Below are positions 32,218 through 41,033 of a stretch of DNA of 64,000 nt, in pieces. Position 1 is the stretch's first letter. Each line of letters opens with the position of its first letter. The stretch comes from Promicromonospora sukumoe 327MFSha3.1 (GTDB lineage Bacteria; Actinomycetota; Actinomycetes; Actinomycetales; Cellulomonadaceae): NCBI RefSeq assembly GCF_000385135.1, contig NZ_ARQM01000011.1:372001-436000 (forward strand), read 5' to 3'. A program made the position numbers and the translations under genes. The notes below the pieces were generated by a model. The model was not told the DNA's origin. It ran no database searches and saw only the letters and a list, made by a program, of their open reading frames with translations.

Positions 32218-32730
32218 TCACGGGGTGCCCGGTGCCTCCGCCGGCCGGGTCGCCTGGACCACCGTGCGGCACGGGTCGGAGTCCGGGCCGGTGCCCGACG
32301 CCGCTCGCTCCAGCAGCTCGCGGAGCACCGCGCGCTGCGCCGGCTCGAGCCCGGCGAGCAGCTCCTCCTCCGCGGCGGCGACGCGCGCGTCCATCGCGGC
32401 GAGCACCTCCAGGCCGCGGTCCGTCGCGACGACGCGGCGCGCCCGCCGGTCGGCCGGGTCCTGCTGCCGCTCCACGAGCCCGCAGCCCTCGAAGGCGTCC
32501 AGCAGGTAGGTCATCACCGTGCGGTCGATGCCGAGCGAGGCGGCGAGCGCGGCCTGGCTCGGCAGGTGGCCGTGCACCACGGCGGTGAGCAGCTGGTAGC
32601 CGCGCGTGCCCTGCGGCAGGTCGTCCGCGGCGGCGTCGACCCGTGCGCTCCACTCGCGCAGGAGCGCGGCGAGGGACCAGCCGAACAGGGAGTGCTGGCC
32701 CGTGCGGGTCTCGGTGGGGACGGTGCTCAT
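32218..32730 (-). CDS. MarR-family transcriptional regulator
   Basis: A 170-residue winged-helix regulator. The DNA-binding part reads PSQAALAASLGIDRTVMTYLLDAFEGCGLVERQQDPADRRARRVV with the classic MarR wing. It should respond to a small phenolic or similar ligand. ATG 32730 is preferred; GTG 32736 would add two residues. It is divergent from the flavoenzyme fusion, and the palindrome at 32780 lies between them. Confidence 0.9.
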   Translation of the reverse strand: MSTVPTETRTGQHSLFGWSLAALLREWSARVDAAADDLPQGTRGYQLLTAVVHGHLPSQAALAASLGIDRTVMTYLLDAFEGCGLVERQQDPADRRARRVVATDRGLEVLAAMDARVAAAEEELLAGLEPAQRAVLRELLERAASGTGPDSDPCRTVVQATRPAEAPGTP

Positions 32731-32779
32731 GCCCACATCCTACGGGAATGTGCGGCGATCAAGAAGAGTTGTGAGTAAT

Positions 32780-32800
32780 ATCGTCTGCTAGACAGACGAT
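32780..32800. promoter_or_regulatory. MarR operator
   Basis: Perfect arms ATCGTCTG and CAGACGAT flank CTAGA. The site overlaps TAATAT (32776-32781), a plausible -10 element, and lies midway between the MarR gene and the fusion gene, so one bound dimer could repress both. Confidence 0.7.
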
Positions 32801-32850
32801 CTGCCGCGACGCGCGGCAGGCGCAGAGCGACGACGAGGGACACCGCACGC

Positions 32851-35160
32851 ATGACCGACTACGGGCACGACCTGCTCTTCGGCACGTTCATCACGCCCAC
32901 CAACGCGAACCCGCAGGTTCCCGTCGGGCTGGCCCAGCTCTCCGAGCAGCTCGGCCTCGACCTGGTCACGTTCCAGGACCACCCGTACCAGCCGTCGTTC
33001 CTCGACACCTGGACGCTCATGTCCTGGGTGGCCGCGCAGACCGAGCGCATCCACCTCTCCGGCAACGTCCTCAACCTGGGCATGCGCCCGCCGGCCCACC
33101 TGGCGCGCGCCGCCGCGAGCCTCGACCTGCTCAGCGGCGGCCGGTTCGAGATGGGCGTGGGCACGGGCGGCTTCTGGGACGCGATGGTCGCGATGGGCGC
33201 CACGCGCCGGACGCCCGGCGAGGGCGTCACCGCCCTCGAGGAGGGCATCGAGATCATGCGCGGCATCTGGGACGCCGAGAACCGCACGCCGCTGCGCGTG
33301 CCGGGGAAGTTCCACCATGTCGACGGCGCCAAGCGCGGCCCGGCCCCCGCGCACGACATCCCGATCTGGCTCGGGGCGTACAAGAAGCGCATGCTCCGGC
33401 TCACCGGGGCCAAGGCCGACGGCTGGCTGCCCTCGCTGCCCTACTTCAAGGACGGCGACCTGGCGCGGGGCAACGCGACGATCGACGAGGCGGCCGAGGA
33501 AGCCGGGCGCTCGCCGAGCGAGATCCGCCGGCTGCTGAACCTGGGCGGCACCATCACCGACCGCTCCACCGGTCCGCTGCAGGGCCCGGCCGACCAGTGG
33601 GTCGAGGAGCTCACCCTGATGGCGCTGGAGGACGGCGTCAGCGGGTTCATCGCCATGGGCGACGACCCCGACCAGATCCGCGCCTTCGCGCAGGAGGTCG
33701 CGCCCGCCGTCCGCGAGGCGGTGGCGGCCGAGCGCAGGTCCAGCGGCACGACGCCGGCTGCCGCCCGCCGGGGGACCGCGGCCCTGGCCGCGCGCCGCGA
33801 CCGGATCGACTACGACTCGCTCCCGCCGGAGCTCGCGGCGCACGCCGTGGAGCCGGGCGACCGCGAGTACGGCGCGGTGCGGCACAACTACCTGCGCTCC
33901 GGCGCGCCGGGCCTGGTGCTGCGGCCGCGGGGCGTCGACGAGGTCGCCTCCGGCCTCGCCTGGGTGCAGAAGCAGGACGTCGAGTTCGCCGTCCGCTCGG
34001 CCGGGCACGGCATCTCCGGCCGGTCCACGAACGACGGCGGCGTGGTGCTCAGCCTCAGCCGCATGCGCTCGGTCGAGGTGGTCGACGAGGCCACGCGCCG
34101 GGTGCGGATCGGCGCAGGGGCCACCTGGGGCGAGGTGGCCGAGGTGCTCGCGCCGCGCGGGTGGGCCATCACGTCGGGCGACTACGGCGGCGTCGGCGTG
34201 GGCGGGCTCGCCACCACCGGGGGCATCGGGTTCCTGGGTCGGCTGCAGGGCCTGACGATCGACCACGTCGTGGCCGCCGAGGTGGTCACGGCGGACGGCC
34301 GGGTGCTGCACGCCTCCCGCGACGAGCACCCCGACCTGTACTGGGCGCTCCGCGGCGCCGGCGGCAACATGGGCGTCGTCACGTGGATCGAGATCGAGGC
34401 CGGCGCCGTCGGGGACGTCGTCTTCTCGCAGATGACGCTCGACGCCACCGACACCGCGGGCCTCCTCGAGCGCTGGGGCGCCACCGTCGAGGCGGCACCG
34501 CGCGGGCTCACGTCGTTCATGATCCTGGGCTCGGGGCGGCGCGGTCAGCCGCCGATGGCGCAGCTCCTGACCGTGTTCGCGGCGGAGGGCGCCGACGCCG
34601 ACCCGGACGAGGCGATCGCCCAGCTCGAGCTGCTGGCCGACGCCGGCCCGCTGCTGGGGCACCAGGCCCAGCTCCTGCCGTACTCGGGCGTGGTGCGCAA
34701 GGAGGGCACGCACCACTCCGGCGGCGGCGACCCGTCGGCGCGGTCCGGCCTGCTGACCCACCTGGACCAGGGCACGAGCCGCGCGATCGAGCGCCTGCTC
34801 GCGTCGGGCGAGTCGTACTTCACGTCGATCCGGGCGACCGGCGGCGCGGCGCACGACGTCGCCCCGGACGCCACGGCGTACGCGCACCGGCACCAGAACT
34901 TCGCGCTCTCGGCGCTGGCGAGCGACCAGGACCGGCTCAACCAGGCGTGGGACGGCGAGATCGGGCCCGTGATGGACGGCTCGTACCTGTCCTTCGACAC
35001 CGACAGCCGGCCCGAGCGGCTGCTGGAGGCGTTCCCGGAGCCGACCCTCACGCGCCTGCGGCAGGTGAAGGCGGTCTACGATCCGTCGAACGTGTTCCGG
35101 ACGAACTTCCCGATCCCGCCGGCCGACCCGGCGGAGGCCTCCGCGGGGAGCGACGCCTGA
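32851..35160 (+). CDS. Fused luciferase-like monooxygenase / FAD-linked oxidase
   Basis: A 769-residue protein joining two flavoenzymes. Residues about 8-290 are a luciferase-like (LLM class, FMN or F420) oxidoreductase: LGLDLVTFQDHPYQPSFLDTW, LLSGGRFEMGVGTGGF and IPIWLGAYKKRMLRL. After an Ala/Arg-rich linker (about 295-330), residues 335-760 form a VAO/PCMH FAD domain with SAGHGISG (His386, the likely covalent FAD anchor), GGVGVGGLATTGGIGFLGR and a berberine-bridge ending YDPSNVFRTNFPIPP. No Cys stands at the second flavin-linking position, so attachment should be through His only. It is probably a detoxifying or catabolic enzyme induced through the divergent MarR. Confidence 0.85.
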   Translation: MTDYGHDLLFGTFITPTNANPQVPVGLAQLSEQLGLDLVTFQDHPYQPSFLDTWTLMSWVAAQTERIHLSGNVLNLGMRPPAHLARAAASLDLLSGGRFEMGVGTGGFWDAMVAMGATRRTPGEGVTALEEGIEIMRGIWDAENRTPLRVPGKFHHVDGAKRGPAPAHDIPIWLGAYKKRMLRLTGAKADGWLPSLPYFKDGDLARGNATIDEAAEEAGRSPSEIRRLLNLGGTITDRSTGPLQGPADQWVEELTLMALEDGVSGFIAMGDDPDQIRAFAQEVAPAVREAVAAERRSSGTTPAAARRGTAALAARRDRIDYDSLPPELAAHAVEPGDREYGAVRHNYLRSGAPGLVLRPRGVDEVASGLAWVQKQDVEFAVRSAGHGISGRSTNDGGVVLSLSRMRSVEVVDEATRRVRIGAGATWGEVAEVLAPRGWAITSGDYGGVGVGGLATTGGIGFLGRLQGLTIDHVVAAEVVTADGRVLHASRDEHPDLYWALRGAGGNMGVVTWIEIEAGAVGDVVFSQMTLDATDTAGLLERWGATVEAAPRGLTSFMILGSGRRGQPPMAQLLTVFAAEGADADPDEAIAQLELLADAGPLLGHQAQLLPYSGVVRKEGTHHSGGGDPSARSGLLTHLDQGTSRAIERLLASGESYFTSIRATGGAAHDVAPDATAYAHRHQNFALSALASDQDRLNQAWDGEIGPVMDGSYLSFDTDSRPERLLEAFPEPTLTRLRQVKAVYDPSNVFRTNFPIPPADPAEASAGSDA

Positions 35161-35287
35161 CTCGTCCACCTTGTCACGCATGGTTGTGGATAACTTCACC
35201 CGCGTGTGGGTGAGAACCCGTAGGTTCGATCGCGTCCGGTTCACCCGGACGCGATCTGACCGTTGAACGACCACCGCAGGGGTACCC

Positions 35288-35902
35288 ATGAACCTTGTCG
35301 CCGCCTCGCGCCTTGCGCGCGAACTGATGGACCAGCACGGGCTGAAGGCCTGGACGTTCGAGTTCGACGACGCCGTGCGGCGCGCCGGGATGTGCAGCTA
35401 CGGAAAACAGCGCATCAGCCTGTCGGCGCCGCTCACCCGCATCCACGACGAGCGGGAGGTGCGGGACACGATCCTGCACGAGGTGGCGCACGCGCTCGCG
35501 GGCCCCAAGGCCAAGCACGGGCCGGCCTGGCGCGAGGTGGCGGTGCGCATCGGGTGCTCGGGGCGGCGCTGCGTGGACCCGTCGGCGCCGTCGATCGACG
35601 GGCCGTGGGTCGGCACGTGCCCGTCCGGCCACCGGGCCACCCGGTTCCGGCGGCCGTCCGGCATCATGTCCTGCCGCTCGTGCGGGCCCCGGTTCGCCCT
35701 GGCCAACCTCATCGCCTGGACCTACAAGGGGCGCAACGCGGCGATGGGGGAGCGGTACGACAGCCAGCTGCGCGGGGCGTTCCGCGAGGTGGGCGAGGCG
35801 CCGGCCACCGGGCCGGGCGCCGAGGAGCGGGTGGCGCGGGTCGCGCGGGAGCGGGCGTCCGGCACCGTCATGGAGCCGTTCGACCTCGGCGCGCTACGTT
35901 GA
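35288..35902 (+). CDS. SprT-like zinc metallopeptidase domain protein
   Basis: A 204-residue protein with the metallopeptidase motif HEVAH (His64, Glu65, His68) in TILHEVAHALAGPKAKHGPAW, followed by a zinc-ribbon-like set of cysteines (CSGRRC, CPSGH, CRSCG). This is the layout of bacterial SprT-like proteins, related to the eukaryotic DNA-protein-crosslink protease Spartan; the bacterial function is not settled. The FabH-like gene starts 4 bp behind its stop. Confidence 0.88.
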   Translation: MNLVAASRLARELMDQHGLKAWTFEFDDAVRRAGMCSYGKQRISLSAPLTRIHDEREVRDTILHEVAHALAGPKAKHGPAWREVAVRIGCSGRRCVDPSAPSIDGPWVGTCPSGHRATRFRRPSGIMSCRSCGPRFALANLIAWTYKGRNAAMGERYDSQLRGAFREVGEAPATGPGAEERVARVARERASGTVMEPFDLGALR

Positions 35903-35906
35903 CCCC

Positions 35907-36941
35907 ATGGCTTCCGCTCTCACGCTCCCGTCCGGCGCAGCCGGCTCCCGCATCGTCGGTCTGGGGCACCACCAGCCACCGCAGACGCTCACGAACGACG
36001 ACATCGCGCAGCGGGTCGAGACCAACGACGAGTGGATCCGGTCGCGGACCGGCATCGTCACGCGGCACGTCGCCGCGGACGACGTCACCGTCGCCGACAT
36101 GGCGACGGCGGCCGCCGAGCACGCGCTGGCGGACGCCGGCCTGACCGCCGACGCCGTCGACCTGGTGATCGTCGCGACCGCCACGAACGACGACCGCTCG
36201 CCGAACACGGCCGGCCGGGTCGCCTACGCACTGCACACCGGCGTCCAGCCGGGTGCGTCCACGCCCGAGGGTGAGGAGGCGCCGGACCTGCGCAACGTCG
36301 TGGGCCCGGCGGCGCTCGACCTCAACGTGGCGTGCTCCGGGTTCGCGCACGGCATCGGGGTGGCCGACCAGGCCATCCGCACCGGCTCCGCGCGCACCGC
36401 GCTGGTCATCGGCGCCGAGAAGCTCACGGCGTACACCGACTGGACCGACCGCTCGACGTGCATCCTCACGGCCGACGGCGCGGGTGCGGCCGTGCTGCAG
36501 GCGGCGGACGCGCCCGCCGTCGGGCCCGTGGTGTGGGGCACCGAGCCGGAGCTCACGCCCGCGGTGCGGATCGAGGCGCCCGAGGTCAAGTTCCAGCAGG
36601 ACGGCCGCTCGGTGTTCAAGTGGGCCATCACGCGGGCCGCCGATCGGGCGCGGGACGTCGTGGCGGCGTCCGGGCTGAGCCTCGACGACATCGAGGTGCT
36701 CGTGGCGCACCAGGCCAACCTGCGGATCATCGAGCCGCTCGCCAAGGCGCTCGGCATGGAGAGCAAGGTCGTCGTCACGGACATCACGGAGTCGGGCAAC
36801 ACGTCCGCGGCGTCGATCCCGCTCGGGCTGTCCAAGTGGTGGCACGCGGGCAAGATCCCGGCGGGCGTGCCCGCGCTGCTGTTCGGGTTCGGCGGCGGGT
36901 TCGCGTGGGCCGGCCAGGTGGTGATCACGCCGGAGCGGTGA
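35907..36941 (+). CDS. FabH-like 3-oxoacyl-ACP synthase III
   Basis: A 344-residue thiolase-fold condensing enzyme with the complete KAS III triad: Cys143 in NVACSGFAHG, His268 in VAHQANLRI and Asn298 in SGNTSAAS. Compared with typical FabH there is an extra segment between the NTAGRVAYALH and ALDLNVACSGF blocks (about 112-134). It starts fatty-acid or polyketide chains from acyl-CoA and malonyl-ACP. No other fatty-acid gene is near, so it may be a secondary KAS III for branched or special primers. Confidence 0.85.
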   Translation: MASALTLPSGAAGSRIVGLGHHQPPQTLTNDDIAQRVETNDEWIRSRTGIVTRHVAADDVTVADMATAAAEHALADAGLTADAVDLVIVATATNDDRSPNTAGRVAYALHTGVQPGASTPEGEEAPDLRNVVGPAALDLNVACSGFAHGIGVADQAIRTGSARTALVIGAEKLTAYTDWTDRSTCILTADGAGAAVLQAADAPAVGPVVWGTEPELTPAVRIEAPEVKFQQDGRSVFKWAITRAADRARDVVAASGLSLDDIEVLVAHQANLRIIEPLAKALGMESKVVVTDITESGNTSAASIPLGLSKWWHAGKIPAGVPALLFGFGGGFAWAGQVVITPER

Positions 36942-36955
36942 GTGGTCGGAGGGCA

Positions 36956-36971
36956 TGGACAGCGCTTTCCC
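36956..36971. promoter_or_regulatory. LacI-type operator upstream of Gfo/Idh gene
   Basis: TGGACAGCGCTTTCCC, 64 bp upstream of the oxidoreductase start, closely resembles the palindrome at 23200. GTATCGTTTCAAT follows at 36978. Confidence 0.55.
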
Positions 36972-37034
36972 GGCGCCGTATCGTTTCAATCCCATCCACC
37001 CGACGTCGACGACGACCGAAGGAGCTCTCCACCG

Positions 37035-38435
37035 ATGCCTGAGCCGACCACCGAGCCGATCACCGGTCCGACCCATGAGCCCGTTCCGCCGTCGGGGCCG
37101 CTGCCCGAGGGTCGCCGCCGCTACGCGGTGGTCGGCACGGGGCACCGCGCGTCGATGTACGTCGACGCCCTGATCGGCACGCACGCCCCGGACGGCGAGA
37201 TCGTCGCCTGGGTCGAGCCCAATCCCGTGCGCGCCGCGGCCTACGAGGCGCGGGTCGCGGCCGCGCTCGGCGGCATCCGCCCCGTGTACCAGCCAGACGA
37301 CCTGGAGAAGGCGATCGCGGAGCACTCCGTGGACCGCGTGATCGTCACCTCGGTCGACCGCACGCACGCCGACCTGGTCACCCGCGCCCTGCGGGCCGGC
37401 GCCGACGTCGTCGTGGAGAAGCCCATCGCGGCGCACCCCGACCAGGCCCGGCAGATCGTGGACGCCGTGGCCGAGACCGGCCGCGACCTGGTCACGACGT
37501 TCAACTACCGCTACTCGCCCCGCAACAGCGCGCTGCGCGAGGTGATCGCGAGCGGCGAGATCGGGAAGGTGCTGTCGGTCCACTTCGACTGGGCCCTCGA
37601 CACCGTGCACGGCGCCGACTACTTCCGCCGCTGGCACCGCGAGAAGGTGAACAACGGCGGCCTGCTGGTGCACAAGTCGAGCCACCACTTCGACCTGGTC
37701 AACTGGTGGATCGACGGCGTGCCGCGACGCGTCTTCGCCTCCGGCGGCCGGCGCTTCTACGGCGACGACGGCGCCCACGAGACGGACTACGAGCCCACGG
37801 CCGGCGAGCGCGCCCTGAACGACCTCGGCATCGATCCCTGGCAGCTCGACGTCGAGAACAACGAGTGGCTGTCCACCCTGTACGGGCCGGAGGCCCAGGC
37901 GGTGGACGGCTACGTGCGCAACCGGTCGGTCTTCGACGCGGGCATCACCACCGAGGACACGCTCGGGCTCGTCGTCGAGTACGAGGGCGGCGCGCTGATG
38001 ACCTACTCGCTCACCGCCCACTCGCCGTGGGAGGGCTACCGCGTGGTGGTCAACGGCGCGCGCGGCCGGGCGGAGCTGGAGGTCGTCGAGCGCGGTTCCG
38101 TGGAGTTCGGCGACGGCCGGGCCGCGATCCTCGACCCGAGCGCCACCGAGGTGTTCGAGGAGGACGTGGTGCGGCCCATCGGCGAGCGGCTCGTGGTGCA
38201 GCGGCACTGGGAGCGCGCCGAGGAGCGGCCGATCGTGCGCGGCGGCGGTGGGCACGGCGGCGGCGACGCGCTGCTGCTGGCCGACGTGTTCAAGCCGTCC
38301 GACGAGGCCGACCCGCTGGCCCGCGCGGCCGGCTACGTCGACGGCGTCCGCGCGTCGTCGGTGGGCTACGCGGGCAACCGCTCGCTGGAGACGGGCGACC
38401 CGGTCCGCATCGAGGACCTGGACCTGGGCATCTGA
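37035..38435 (+). CDS. Gfo/Idh/MocA-family oxidoreductase
   Basis: A 466-residue NAD(P)-dependent oxidoreductase, longer than the usual 330-390 because of a Pro/Thr/Glu-rich N-terminal tail (1-30) and an extra segment in the C-terminal domain. The nucleotide fold starts YAVVGTGHRASMYVDAL and the EKP motif is VVVEKPIAAHPDQ. A conserved C-terminal stretch is NNGGLLVHKSSHHFDLVNWWIDG. GAAGGAGC precedes ATG 37035. It stands alone behind a LacI-type operator. Sugar or sugar-acid dehydrogenation is likely; substrate unknown. Confidence 0.87.
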   Translation: MPEPTTEPITGPTHEPVPPSGPLPEGRRRYAVVGTGHRASMYVDALIGTHAPDGEIVAWVEPNPVRAAAYEARVAAALGGIRPVYQPDDLEKAIAEHSVDRVIVTSVDRTHADLVTRALRAGADVVVEKPIAAHPDQARQIVDAVAETGRDLVTTFNYRYSPRNSALREVIASGEIGKVLSVHFDWALDTVHGADYFRRWHREKVNNGGLLVHKSSHHFDLVNWWIDGVPRRVFASGGRRFYGDDGAHETDYEPTAGERALNDLGIDPWQLDVENNEWLSTLYGPEAQAVDGYVRNRSVFDAGITTEDTLGLVVEYEGGALMTYSLTAHSPWEGYRVVVNGARGRAELEVVERGSVEFGDGRAAILDPSATEVFEEDVVRPIGERLVVQRHWERAEERPIVRGGGGHGGGDALLLADVFKPSDEADPLARAAGYVDGVRASSVGYAGNRSLETGDPVRIEDLDLGI

Positions 38436-38465
38436 CGGTCCTCCGGGTCCGGGTCCGGGTCCGGA
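38436..38465. repeat. Short GGGTCC tandem
   Basis: Behind the oxidoreductase stop the hexamer GGTCCG/GGGTCC is repeated about three times. A trivial microsatellite. Confidence 0.6.
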
Positions 38466-38517
38466 GTTGCCCCTCCCCGGCCAGTTTCCCGGGGCAGCCC
38501 CTTCTTGGGTGGCCCTT

Positions 38518-38585
38518 CCCTTTTGAGGCCTAAGTTTCTTCGCTTTGAGCCGTCTCAAAGCGAAGAAACTTAGGCCTCAAAAGGG
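38518..38585. repeat. Long hairpin family C, copy 3
   Basis: A perfect 32-bp stem (38518-38549 with 38554-38585) around loop CCGT, containing GAGGCCTAAGTTTCTTCGC. It separates the convergent Gfo/Idh and AEC genes. It has the A/T-rich outer end CCCTTTT/AAAAGGG, the closest to a terminator of the set. Confidence 0.9.
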
Positions 38586-38597
38586 GATCGCCCCGAC

Positions 38598-38660
38598 GGA
38601 TCTCGACAGGCCCGACCGCCGGTGGCCCCGACTGCCGGTGGTCGAGCCTGTCGAGACCCG
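38598..38660. repeat. VELVET-type palindrome
   Basis: GGATCTCGACAGGCCCGACC (from 38598) and its degenerate complement at 38635-38660 form an imperfect inverted repeat adjoining hairpin family C copy 3 and the end of the AEC transporter gene. Confidence 0.75.
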
Positions 38661-38690
38661 ACCGCGCCCGTCGGGACCCGCCGACCGCGG

Positions 38691-39731
38691 TCACACCAGC
38701 AGCGCGCCGATGACCACCAGCACCGGGACGCACAGGGCCGTCGTCCAGACGGTCGCGCGGGCCGCGACGCCGTCGAACACCCCGTACCGCGTCGCGTACG
38801 TCGTCACGTTGACCGCCGTCGGCAGCGCGGCCATCGTCACCACCAGCGCGAGAGCGGGCGCGTCCAGCCCCACGGCCGAGCCCAGGGCCCAGGCCGCGAG
38901 CGGGTGCAGCAGGTTGCGTACCAGCACGGCGATCGCGATGACCCAGCCCACCAGCCGGCGGCCTCGCCCGGCAGCCACGCCGAGGTCGGCGTCCGCGGCC
39001 GGCATCGGTACGGCGAGCGTCATGCCGAACGTGAGCAGGCCCAGCGGCGGCGCCGCGGCGCCGATCAGGTCGAACGGCAGCAGCACGACCTCGGGCAGCC
39101 GCGCGCCGGTCAGCTCGCTCACCACGGCGACGAGCAGGCCCGCGACCGTCCCGAGCGTGATCGGGTTCCGGAACGCCGCGAGGAACACCTGCCCCATGGA
39201 CCGCCAGCCCGACCGGGTGGCGGGCCCGTCGGCGGACGCCGTCGCGCGGTCGAGCGCGGAGAGGGTCAGCGGCGCGAGCACCAGGAGCTGGAACAGCAGC
39301 GTCGGCACCACGGCGAGGGCGTCGTCGAACAGGTAGACCGCCAGCGGCAGCCCGATGTTGCCGCCGTTCACGTAGACGGCGGCCAGCGTGGTGACGGCGG
39401 CCGGACCGGCGGGCAGGCGCAGGAGCCAGCGCGCCGCCGCGGCCGTCGCCAGGCCGAGCACTGCCGTCGTGATCCACGTGACGGCGGCGCCGCGCGAGAG
39501 CACGTGCGCGAGGTCGGTCGAGGCGAGCGTGCTGAACATCAGTGCCGGCGCGCAGATCGTGAACGACAGCGTCGCGAGGGTCTGCCGGGCGCCCGCCCCG
39601 CCGTCACCCGCGCCGTCGCGCGCGATCCCGCGGGGGAGGCCGCGGCCGGCCAGCAGGCCGGTCCGCTGGATCACCCAGCCGAGCGCGACCACGCAGGCCA
39701 TGGAACCGATGGCAGTCAGGACGGGCAGCAC
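38691..39731 (-). CDS. AEC-family (auxin efflux carrier-like) transporter
   Basis: A 346-residue membrane protein with about ten predicted helices. The fold-typical half-repeat stretches FTICAPALMFSTLASTD and VYVNGGNIGLPLAVYLFDD (the conserved N-x-G-x-G-L motif) near residues 55 and 120 and ATLPTAVN-like MAALPTAVNVTTYATRYG near 300 support the call. AEC carriers move organic acids such as malate or malonate. GTG 39731 is the start. No operon partner is seen. Confidence 0.87.
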   Translation of the reverse strand: MLPVLTAIGSMACVVALGWVIQRTGLLAGRGLPRGIARDGAGDGGAGARQTLATLSFTICAPALMFSTLASTDLAHVLSRGAAVTWITTAVLGLATAAAARWLLRLPAGPAAVTTLAAVYVNGGNIGLPLAVYLFDDALAVVPTLLFQLLVLAPLTLSALDRATASADGPATRSGWRSMGQVFLAAFRNPITLGTVAGLLVAVVSELTGARLPEVVLLPFDLIGAAAPPLGLLTFGMTLAVPMPAADADLGVAAGRGRRLVGWVIAIAVLVRNLLHPLAAWALGSAVGLDAPALALVVTMAALPTAVNVTTYATRYGVFDGVAARATVWTTALCVPVLVVIGALLV

Positions 39732-39758
39732 CCGAGCACCATGTCACGCTCCCCGGAT

Positions 39759-41033
39759 CTACCTCGCGAGTGTCCACGGGGCGCCCAGCTCCGTGAACGT
39801 ACGCTGCTCGCGCGCGGCGCGCTCGCACCACGCGGCGACGTCGTGCACCACCGGGTGCCGCGCGTCGCCCTCGGGATTCCCCTGCCCGACGCCGCCCGCG
39901 CGGCCCGGCCCACCTGAGCCACCTGAGCCGCCCGCGCGGCCCGCGCCGCCCGGCCCGTCCGCGACCGACGCCACGCCGTCCTCCCAGTCCACGAAGGCGC
40001 TACCGATCGGCGCCGGGTCTGCCGCGGTGCGCACCGCCTCCAGCACCCGCATGAACGCGCCGGTGTCCCGCACGTCGCACAGCAGCCGCTCCTCGACGGC
40101 CCGGGCACGCAGCAGGTTCTCCAGCAGGCCGGTGCGCTCGTACCGCTTCTCGGCCACGACCTTCCCGGCGCGCAGCCGCACCAGGTCGTGCTCGTACTCC
40201 AGCTCGATCTCGCCCGCCGTGCCCTGCACGATCACCCGCGCGGGCGTGCGCACGGCAGCGCACAGCGTGAGCCCGAACCCGTACCGCGTCCCGTCGGTGC
40301 CGACGGCCCGGAGCGACGAGGTGTCGTCCGCCTCGATCGGGTTGGCACGCCACAGGTCGGTGTTCACGTACTCGAGGTCGGCGGCGGTGCGTGCGCCGCC
40401 GACCCACAGCGCGGTCGCCACGGCGTGCGCCAGCGGGTTGGTCACCACGCCGTCGACCACGGCGCGGTCGCCCATCCGCCGCCGCCCCGCCCACGGCGAG
40501 CGCGTCCAGTAGGCCGCGGTCCGCACCCAGGTGCCGATGGCGCCGATCCCGGTCACCTGCCCCACCTCGCCGCGCGCGATCATGTCGGCCACGGCGGGCA
40601 GCGCGTGCGACCCGAAGGTCTGGAACCCGACCTGGCACAGCCGCCCGGTCCGCTCGGCGACGGCGACGAGCTCGGCGTGCTCCGCGAGCGACGCGGTGGT
40701 CGGCTTCTCCAGCAGCACGTCGATCCCCGCCTCCAGCGCGGCGCGCGCCAGCGGCAGGTGGGTGTGGATGGGCGTGGCGAGCACGACGACGTCGGGCAGC
40801 GTCCCGGCGTCGGCGGACAGGAGGTCGCCCAGGCTCGCGAACCAGGGCGCAGGGGCGTCCTGCGGCTCCCGCGGGTCGACGACGGCGCTCAGCCGCGCCA
40901 GCCCGCGCTCCGCCAGGTCCGCGACGGCGCGCAGGTGCGAGCCGCCGTGGCCGTGGATGCCGACCACGGCCACCTTGGGCACGCCCGCCGCCGGCCCGCC
41001 TGCTGCCGGCACGCCCGTCCCCGGCAGGCTCAC
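39759..41033 (-). CDS. Gfo/Idh/MocA-family oxidoreductase, partner of the DUF6807 domain
   Basis: A 424-residue oxidoreductase: KVAVVGIHGHGGSHLRAV nucleotide-binding start near residue 16, EKP motif in VLLEKPTTASL, and FGLTLCAAVRTPARVIVQGTAGEIELEYEHD in the C-terminal sheet domain. A Gly/Pro-rich insert (about 375-398, GGAGRAGGSGGSGGPGRAGG) lies near the end. GTG 41033 overlaps the LacI-DUF6807 stop (GTGA), so the two are coupled. In many bacteria a Gfo/Idh and a DUF6807/PmoA-like protein are encoded together in sugar-catabolic operons, matching this pair. Confidence 0.87.
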   Translation of the reverse strand: MSLPGTGVPAAGGPAAGVPKVAVVGIHGHGGSHLRAVADLAERGLARLSAVVDPREPQDAPAPWFASLGDLLSADAGTLPDVVVLATPIHTHLPLARAALEAGIDVLLEKPTTASLAEHAELVAVAERTGRLCQVGFQTFGSHALPAVADMIARGEVGQVTGIGAIGTWVRTAAYWTRSPWAGRRRMGDRAVVDGVVTNPLAHAVATALWVGGARTAADLEYVNTDLWRANPIEADDTSSLRAVGTDGTRYGFGLTLCAAVRTPARVIVQGTAGEIELEYEHDLVRLRAGKVVAEKRYERTGLLENLLRARAVEERLLCDVRDTGAFMRVLEAVRTAADPAPIGSAFVDWEDGVASVADGPGGAGRAGGSGGSGGPGRAGGVGQGNPEGDARHPVVHDVAAWCERAAREQRTFTELGAPWTLAR

